Assembly: GCA_002862325.1 (NCBI GenBank)
Contig: PKCT01000063.1
Coordinates: 1-8,479, forward strand
Source of the DNA: Phycisphaerae bacterium
GTDB lineage: Bacteria; Planctomycetota; Phycisphaerae; Phycisphaerales; SM1A02
Direction of reading: 5' to 3'
Length of the DNA: 8,479 nt
In this document: positions 6,608-8,479 of the stretch, one piece after another
Layout of the letters: the number at the start of each line of letters is the position of its first letter
Numbering within the stretch: position 1 is the first letter of the stretch
Translations under genes and position numbers: made by a program
Notes under the pieces: generated by a model
Database searches by the model: none
Seen by the model: only the letters and a program-made list of their open reading frames with translations
Told to the model about the DNA's origin: nothing

Positions 6608-6611
6608 ATCG

Positions 6612-6947
6612 ATGACCGAAGAGAAGAACGCCCTGGCCCAACTGTTCGCCGCGTGCTGGAAGGATGAGGCCTTGAAGACACGCTTCATGGCGGATCCCAA
6701 GGCGGTCCTGAAGGAGCGCGGCATGCCCGTACCTGACGGCATGGACGTGAAGTTGGTGGAGAACGCCGACCACTGCGTGCACATCACCCTGCCTGCCCCA
6801 CCCGCCGGACACACCGCGCTCTCGGACCAGGAGATGATCAACGCGGCGGGAGGTACTGATTCCGTCACTGTTCAACCCTGCGCATCCCGGCAACCGGCTA
6901 CGTTTTGTGCTAACTGCACCCAAGCGCTTCCTGTCTGCTCTGACTGA
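6612..6947 (+). CDS. RiPP precursor with nitrile-hydratase-like leader peptide (NHLP)
   Basis: This 111-residue peptide has the architecture of the NHLP precursor family. The leader (about 1-81) resembles the nitrile hydratase alpha subunit: LFAACWKDEALKTRFMADPK (11-30, with W16, D18, F25, D28-P29), then A31-V-L-K-E-R-G37, P41-D-G-M-D-V-K, V49-E-N, H54 and a LPAPP segment (60-64). It ends in S71-D-Q-E-M-I-N-A-A-G80-G81, a double-Gly cleavage site of the type cut by peptidase-containing ABC exporters. The predicted core (82-111) is TDSVTVQPC, ASRQPATFCANC, TQALPVCSD: four Cys (90, 99, 102, 109) and seven Ser/Thr, suited to thioether or disulfide formation. The start has GGAG 7 bases upstream. 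No modifying enzyme, peptidase or transporter is in the window, so maturation genes are elsewhere or missing. The bioactivity and the type of modification are unknown. Confidence 0.9.
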   Translation: MTEEKNALAQLFAACWKDEALKTRFMADPKAVLKERGMPVPDGMDVKLVENADHCVHITLPAPPAGHTALSDQEMINAAGGTDSVTVQPCASRQPATFCANCTQALPVCSD

Positions 6948-6955
6948 CTTGCTGG

Positions 6956-7014
6956 CTGGGTGAGTCTGCGACCCCGAATACCTCCAAACCTGGCTGTTCA
7001 CTCTTCTGGAGAGG
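6956..7014 (+). repeat. Leader repeat, copy 2 (orphan, after the precursor stop)
   Basis: This copy starts 9 bases after the precursor's stop codon. It preserves the GCGACCCCGAAT core and the terminal GGAGAGG that corresponds to the ribosome binding site of copy 1. No ATG follows at the expected distance; the next bases (7015-7038) run into the 3' end of the convergent pterin synthase gene. It looks like the leader of a second precursor gene whose coding part has been lost. Confidence 0.7.
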
Positions 7015-7038
7015 TGTCAATCCTCCGAGGAATGATGG

Positions 7039-7845
7039 TCAGGCGGTAACGGTGCAGGAAGTCCGCGGCGTCTCCCAGACGGTCACCGAGCGGAGGTGTT
7101 GGACCCCCTCCAGCCCTTGGAGCGGTGTCTCGAGGAGTTCAACACATCGATCGGCGATGTTCTCGACGCTCGGGATTCGATCGGCGAAATCATCGATGTC
7201 CAGATTGAGGTGTTGATGATCGAATCGATCGATCACGAGGCGGTTGACCGTCTCGTCGAGCTGCGGCACTGAGAATCCCCCGTCCGCAGGCTCGATGGCC
7301 ACGTCCACCTCGACCTCGTAGTTGTGTCCGTGGCCGTGCGGGTTGCTGCACTTGCCGTAGAGCTCTGCGTTTTCCGCGTCCGAGAGGTCCGGCAACGCGA
7401 GACGATGGGCGGCGGAGAACTCGTATCGGCGTCGAATGATCATTTGAGACATCTCTGAGAGCTCCAGTCGCCATGATGTCATGGCTTCGGTGTCGAGGTC
7501 GATGGCGGAGGGGGGCGGAACCAGGTGTTGTTCGAGCTTCTTGGCGATGGCCGTGAGCGCCATCTGGACCGTCTGGGGGCCGCGTTGAGCCCGTTCGAGG
7601 AGATCTGGAATCGCGTGCTTCCGTACTGCGGCGTCGATACGGTCGATCCCTACGAGATATCCGGTCCGTGGATCCGGGTTGCCCGTCACCTCGACCTTGA
7701 CCGTCCACGTCGCCGTCGCCTCGGTAAGGGCTGAAGGCCATCCCGAATGCGTGTTGGTGCGCGCCGAGGAGAGTGTCTCCGCGGAGGGTCTGGAGCAGGG
7801 GAGAGTGAATCTCACGGTTCGGGCGAGCGTGGCGGATCTGGTCAT
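7039..7845 (-). CDS. PTPS/QueD-superfamily pterin synthase with tandem domains
   Basis: This 268-residue protein is about twice the usual size of the family. The C-terminal half (136-268) is a complete 6-pyruvoyl-tetrahydropterin synthase/6-carboxytetrahydropterin synthase domain: YEFSAAHRL with Zn ligand H147, YGKCSNPHGHGHNYEVEV with catalytic C166 and Zn ligands H172 and H174, the D209-H210 pair, PSVENIA, and E258 in the substrate-anchoring VWETPRT. The C-x-N-x-HGHNY spacing resembles classical PTPS more than short QueD. The N-terminal half (about 5-108) keeps the fold signature (ATLARTVRF; VKVEVTGNPDPRTGYLVGID) but lacks the Zn histidines, so it appears catalytically dead. The product is a pterin for queuosine (preQ0) or tetrahydropterin synthesis; which one cannot be told. 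The start at 7845 is chosen because LARTVRF begins the domain. No ribosome binding site is seen there, and an ATG at 7929 would add 28 residues. Confidence 0.88.
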   Translation of the reverse strand: MTRSATLARTVRFTLPCSRPSAETLSSARTNTHSGWPSALTEATATWTVKVEVTGNPDPRTGYLVGIDRIDAAVRKHAIPDLLERAQRGPQTVQMALTAIAKKLEQHLVPPPSAIDLDTEAMTSWRLELSEMSQMIIRRRYEFSAAHRLALPDLSDAENAELYGKCSNPHGHGHNYEVEVDVAIEPADGGFSVPQLDETVNRLVIDRFDHQHLNLDIDDFADRIPSVENIADRCVELLETPLQGLEGVQHLRSVTVWETPRTSCTVTA

Positions 7846-7986
7846 TGGTTGCTTTAAGGTGTGCGATAAGTGAGGGCAGGTATCGGAACGGGCTACACGG
7901 CCGATTGAAACCCGCGGTGTTACAGACATTTGTGTCTTGGTTCCCGGATTCCTGCGAGAAAATCCTCGATTCTACGAGTCAATCTC
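7846..7986. other. Intergenic region, 5' leader side of the pterin synthase gene
   Basis: This stretch separates the leftward pterin synthase gene from the rightward promoter at 7987. A minus-strand TAGAAT (7974-7969) is a good -10 hexamer but lacks a matching -35. If used, transcription would begin near 7962, and the pterin synthase could then start at the ATG at 7929 instead of 7845. No other gene is supported. Confidence 0.3.
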
Positions 7987-8014
7987 TTGCCGGCTTGCCG
8001 ATGCATGCTAGCAT
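7987..8014 (+). promoter_or_regulatory. Sigma-70-type promoter with extended -10
   Basis: TTGCCG (7987-7992) and TAGCAT (8009-8014) are separated by 16 bases, and TG at 8006-8007 gives an extended -10 (TGCTAGCAT). The predicted start, seven bases after the hexamer, is G8021. That is exactly the first base of a hairpin, which strengthens the assignment. A second TTGCCG at 7995-8000 is too close to serve as the -35. Confidence 0.6.
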
Positions 8015-8020
8015 CGGTGC

Positions 8021-8092
8021 GTCGGAAACACCGACACTTCAATTGCCCCCGGAAGGGCTCGGTTCGAGGCTCGCCTCAGCCGGGCCTTTTTT
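8021..8092 (+). ncRNA. Short leader RNA or small RNA ending in an intrinsic terminator
   Basis: Transcription from the promoter just upstream would give an RNA of about 72 nt. It begins with a perfect hairpin, GTCGG-AAACA-CCGAC (8021-8035), has a single-stranded link, and ends in a strong terminator (8053-8092). A competing small stem, GCCC (8045-8048) with GGGC (8055-8058), would occupy the 5' arm of the terminator and could act as an anti-terminator. The unit sits 56 bases before a lipoprotein start codon, so it is either an attenuator for that gene or an independent small RNA. It matches no riboswitch class I recognise. Confidence 0.5.
8053..8092 (+). terminator. Rho-independent terminator
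   Basis: AAGGGCTCGG (8053-8062) pairs with CCGGGCCTTT (8080-8089), a 10-bp stem with two G-U wobbles. The 17-base loop contains its own small stem (GAGG/CCTC). The stem runs into six T residues (8087-8092). This is the clearest terminator in the window, and it lies upstream, not downstream, of a gene on its strand. Confidence 0.8.
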
Positions 8093-8109
8093 CTTGCTTC
8101 TACCAGAAG

Positions 8110-8127
8110 ACCCAATGTCGTTGGGTT
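8110..8127 (+). promoter_or_regulatory. Hairpin between terminator and ribosome binding site
   Basis: ACCCAA (8110-8115) pairs perfectly with TTGGGT (8121-8126) around the loop TGTCG, with a possible extra G-T pair. It ends seven bases before the strong ribosome binding site AAGGAGG (8134-8140) and may influence read-through or translation of the lipoprotein gene. Confidence 0.45.
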
Positions 8128-8147
8128 CGCTTCAAGGAGGTCGTGAG

Positions 8148-8479
8148 ATGCGTGATCGACGCCCGGTCTTCTCGGTCACCTCGGTGCGATCGCTCGTCAT
8201 CGCCCTCTGCACGGTCCTCGCGGCGCAGGTATTCGGCTGTGGTCCGGAGGCGAAATGGGCCGATGCGACGCTTCGATCGGTCGACGGCCCTGAGTCAACG
8301 CTGCGCGGCGCGACTCCGACCATCGTGACGCTGCGTGGAGATGTTCGCGCCTGGGTCGATGGCGGCCGGGTCGAGCTTCCCGCCTGGGTGGCCCTCGACC
8401 AGGGATGGCTCGAAGTCGTGGTCTGTCGGCGGGGAAGTCGCGACCACGAAGCGGTGGTCGTCGTCGACGCCGAGCCGTC
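8148..8479 (+). CDS. YdjY-domain-like lipoprotein (C-terminus off window)
   Basis: The frame is open from the ATG at 8148 to the window edge (110 full codons). A perfect AAGGAGG lies 7 bases upstream, the best ribosome binding site in the window. The N-terminus is a classic export signal: basic MRDRRPVFSVTSVR, then the hydrophobic stretch SLVIALCTVLAAQ, then VFGC with the candidate lipidated C31 (Phe at -2 is slightly unusual for a lipobox). The mature part contains VRAWVDGGRVELPAWVALDQ (66-85), then W87-L-E-V-V-V-C93-R-R-G-x-R-D-H100-E101-A-V. The L-E-x3-C-x2-G-x2-H-E pattern matches the YdjY domain found in many planctomycete exported proteins; its function is unknown. It is preceded by the promoter-hairpin-terminator leader, implying conditional expression. 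Confidence 0.82.
   Translation, partial: MRDRRPVFSVTSVRSLVIALCTVLAAQVFGCGPEAKWADATLRSVDGPESTLRGATPTIVTLRGDVRAWVDGGRVELPAWVALDQGWLEVVVCRRGSRDHEAVVVVDAEP

Larger units (their letters stand above)
6175..6611. other. 437-base region without a convincing gene, upstream of RiPP precursor
   Basis: No frame on either strand gives a recognisable protein here. The region must carry the leftward promoter of the PPIase gene and the rightward promoter of the precursor gene, but I cannot place either with confidence. It contains a perfect hairpin (6309-6330), a second stem GGCAGG/CCTGCC (6331-6355), and four copies of CCCAGGA (6260, 6337, 6422, 6469), two of them extended to CCCAGGATTC. Its last 62 bases include the leader block that is repeated after the precursor gene. 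Short Cys-rich stretches in the plus frames near 6495-6550 hint at decayed precursor sequence, but this is speculative. Confidence 0.5.

Noticed and set aside
6092..6615. Several 80-164 codon open frames on both strands in 6092-6681
   Set aside because: None shows a domain, signal or ribosome binding site. High GC content makes such frames common, and they overlap supported genes at either end.
7930..8328. Plus-strand open frame of 132 codons across the leader and lipoprotein gene
   Set aside because: It crosses the promoter and terminator and is Arg/Ser-rich in its second half, where the lipoprotein frame with a perfect ribosome binding site is clearly the coding one.

Overview
This is GC-rich, gene-dense bacterial DNA that most resembles a planctomycete of the Phycisphaerae type. 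Two markers support this: a secreted protein ending in a Cys-flanked, two-repeat dockerin-like domain of the kind common in that group, and a lipoprotein that looks YdjY-like. A futalosine-pathway menaquinone gene (mqnD) is consistent with it. The placement is inferred from protein style, not from a marker gene such as rRNA. I see no rRNA, tRNA, CRISPR array, insertion sequence or phage gene.

Layout. 1-1253 (minus): a small cupin gene overlaps by ATGA a gene for a two-helix membrane protein with a TPR-like helical region, which runs off the left edge. 1323-1985 (plus): a glyoxalase II-like metallo-beta-lactamase hydrolase, divergent from the cupin gene. 2232-4640 (plus): the secreted dockerin-tailed protein, mqnD, and a double-ACT-domain protein, each apparently with its own promoter region. 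4698-6174 (minus): a secreted cyclophilin-type peptidyl-prolyl isomerase with a helical N-terminal extension, followed 22 bases later by a 65-residue CDGSH iron-sulfur protein. 6175-6611: 437 bases without a convincing gene but with hairpins and repeats. 6612-6947 (plus): a 111-residue RiPP precursor with a nitrile-hydratase-like leader peptide (NHLP), a Gly-Gly junction and a 30-residue, four-Cys core. 7039-7845 (minus): a tandem-domain pterin synthase (PTPS/QueD superfamily). 7846-8147: an intergenic region with a strong promoter, a short RNA ending in an intrinsic terminator, and a third hairpin. 8148-8479 (plus): a YdjY-like lipoprotein cut by the right edge.

How the genes work together. 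Most are unrelated housekeeping or envelope functions in short transcription units. Two couples look functionally linked by arrangement only: cupin with the TPR-like membrane protein (ATGA overlap), and PPIase with CDGSH (22-base gap). The most interesting part is the NHLP precursor. It stands alone, with no maturase, transporter or peptidase in the window, and a diverged copy of its 58-base 5' leader lies just after its stop codon. That suggests a former tandem array of precursor genes. The second point of interest is the promoter-hairpin-terminator unit before the right-hand lipoprotein gene, which is either an attenuator or a small RNA of about 70 nt.
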